Positions 5,379-5,999 of a stretch of DNA of 5,999 nt are shown one piece after another. The stretch is from the NCBI GenBank assembly GCA_050012355.1, contig JBEKHI010000470.1, forward strand, positions 1-5,999, given 5' to 3'. The stretch comes from JBEKHI01 sp050012355 (lineage in GTDB: Bacteria; Actinomycetota; Actinomycetes; Streptosporangiales; Streptosporangiaceae). The notes under the pieces are model-generated. The model saw only the letters and a list, made by a program, of their open reading frames with translations. It made no database searches and was not told where the DNA came from. The position numbers and the translations under genes were made by a program. The first letter of the stretch is position 1, and each line of letters opens with the position of its first letter.

Positions 5379-5999
5379 GCTGCCCCCTGGTCACGAAGGT
5401 TCCTGGCCAGCGTGTACAGCCCGGCTAGGTCGACGCCGTCATTGAGCAGCGGAAGCTCGTACATCGGCTGTCCGGCCAGCTCCAGGTCCGTGCGGGCGGC
5501 GTCTTCGGCGGCAATATGCCGGACGTGCTCGTCCAGCTCCGCCGTCAGATCCAGGGCGAGGCCAGGATCCAGATCGGCCGCCTTGAGGCTAGCGGCGAGC
5601 CTGCCAGGATCCACCGGCGTCGCGGGCAGCGGGTCGATCATGGCCGGCTGGGCCATGTTGACCACGATGCCGCCGACCTGGATGGAATTCATCGCGCGGA
5701 GCTCGGCGATCCCGTCGAGGGTCTCCTGCACCGGCATCTCCTCGAGCGTCGAGACGAAGTGCACCGCCGTCTGCGGGGAACGGATCACCTTCGCCACGGT
5801 GTCGGCGTGGGTCCGGATCGGGCCCACCTTCGCGAGGTCAGACACCTCTGAGCTGACATTCAGGAACCGGCTGATCCGGCCGGTCGGCGGGGCGTCCATG
5901 ACCACGTGGTCGTATACGTGCTTGTCCCCGCGCCTGCGCCGGGCCGCCTCGGTGGCCTTCCCGGTGACCAAGACATCTGACAGGCCAGGGGCGATCGTG
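5375..5999 (-). CDS. Get3/ArsA-like P-loop ATPase, first of a pair (N-terminus off window)
   Basis: The frame is open to the right edge, leaving the last 207 residues. It begins in TIAPGLSDVLVTGK, a region usually about a third of the way into the protein, so the P-loop lies outside the window. Switch II reads VVMDAPPTG, close to the DTAPTG of Get3 and ArsA. ARFLN-type RFLNV and a VSTLEEMPVQET segment follow, as in the family, and then VVNM in the nucleotide-base region. The visible helical part after switch II is long and polar, without a hydrophobic client-binding groove that I can identify. Its stop overlaps the next gene's ATG by four bases, so the two subunits are probably made in equal amounts by translational coupling. 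An apparent TTG start at 5971 is only an internal codon. Together with its neighbour it fits the Rv3679/Rv3680-type heteromeric ATPase. Confidence 0.88.
   Translation of the reverse strand, partial: TIAPGLSDVLVTGKATEAARRRRGDKHVYDHVVMDAPPTGRISRFLNVSSEVSDLAKVGPIRTHADTVAKVIRSPQTAVHFVSTLEEMPVQETLDGIAELRAMNSIQVGGIVVNMAQPAMIDPLPATPVDPGRLAASLKAADLDPGLALDLTAELDEHVRHIAAEDAARTDLELAGQPMYELPLLNDGVDLAGLYTLARNLRDQGAA

Noticed and set aside
4829..5445. Plus-strand frames opposite the ATPase genes
   Set aside because: Both are antisense to genes with clear P-loop motifs and have shadow-type composition.

Overview
The window comes from the chromosome of a GC-rich actinomycete. Pointers are the WhiB-like (Wbl) regulator, a family confined to Actinobacteria and their phages, strong GC bias at third codon positions, and GTG/ATG starts. 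The Wbl protein closely resembles Streptomyces WblA and mycobacterial WhiB4. I cannot name the genus; a filamentous or sporulating lineage near Streptomyces or Streptosporangiales is a guess from protein style.

Layout: 1-215 has no convincing gene and holds a strong hairpin (180-204) just past the aldo/keto reductase stop. The reductase (216-1253, minus) lies 22 bases downstream of a class A penicillin-binding protein (1276-3630, minus), so the two probably share a transcript. A 293-base divergent control region (3631-3923) separates this pair from wblA (3924-4226, plus). It holds candidate promoters in both directions, a perfect 12-bp palindrome, a 7-bp stem hairpin and six GTNAC pentamers. 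wblA converges, with 27 bases between, on two Get3/ArsA-like ATPase genes (4254-5378, and 5375 to the window edge, both minus), which overlap by an ATGA.

The order ATPase-ATPase-wblA/whiB4-class A PBP, with these orientations, matches a conserved actinobacterial neighbourhood: Rv3679-Rv3680-whiB4-ponA2 in M. tuberculosis and a comparable block around wblA in Streptomyces. The block joins an iron-sulfur redox/developmental regulator, a peptidoglycan synthase and a paired P-loop ATPase. The aldo/keto reductase appears to be a local addition.

The main oddity is in the PBP. Its glycosyltransferase motifs and the SxN and KTG motifs of its transpeptidase domain are intact, but the SxxK motif reads S-S-S-T, so the catalytic lysine is missing. 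The complete ATPase also lacks the signature lysine of the deviant Walker A motif. No mobile element, CRISPR array, tRNA or rRNA was seen.
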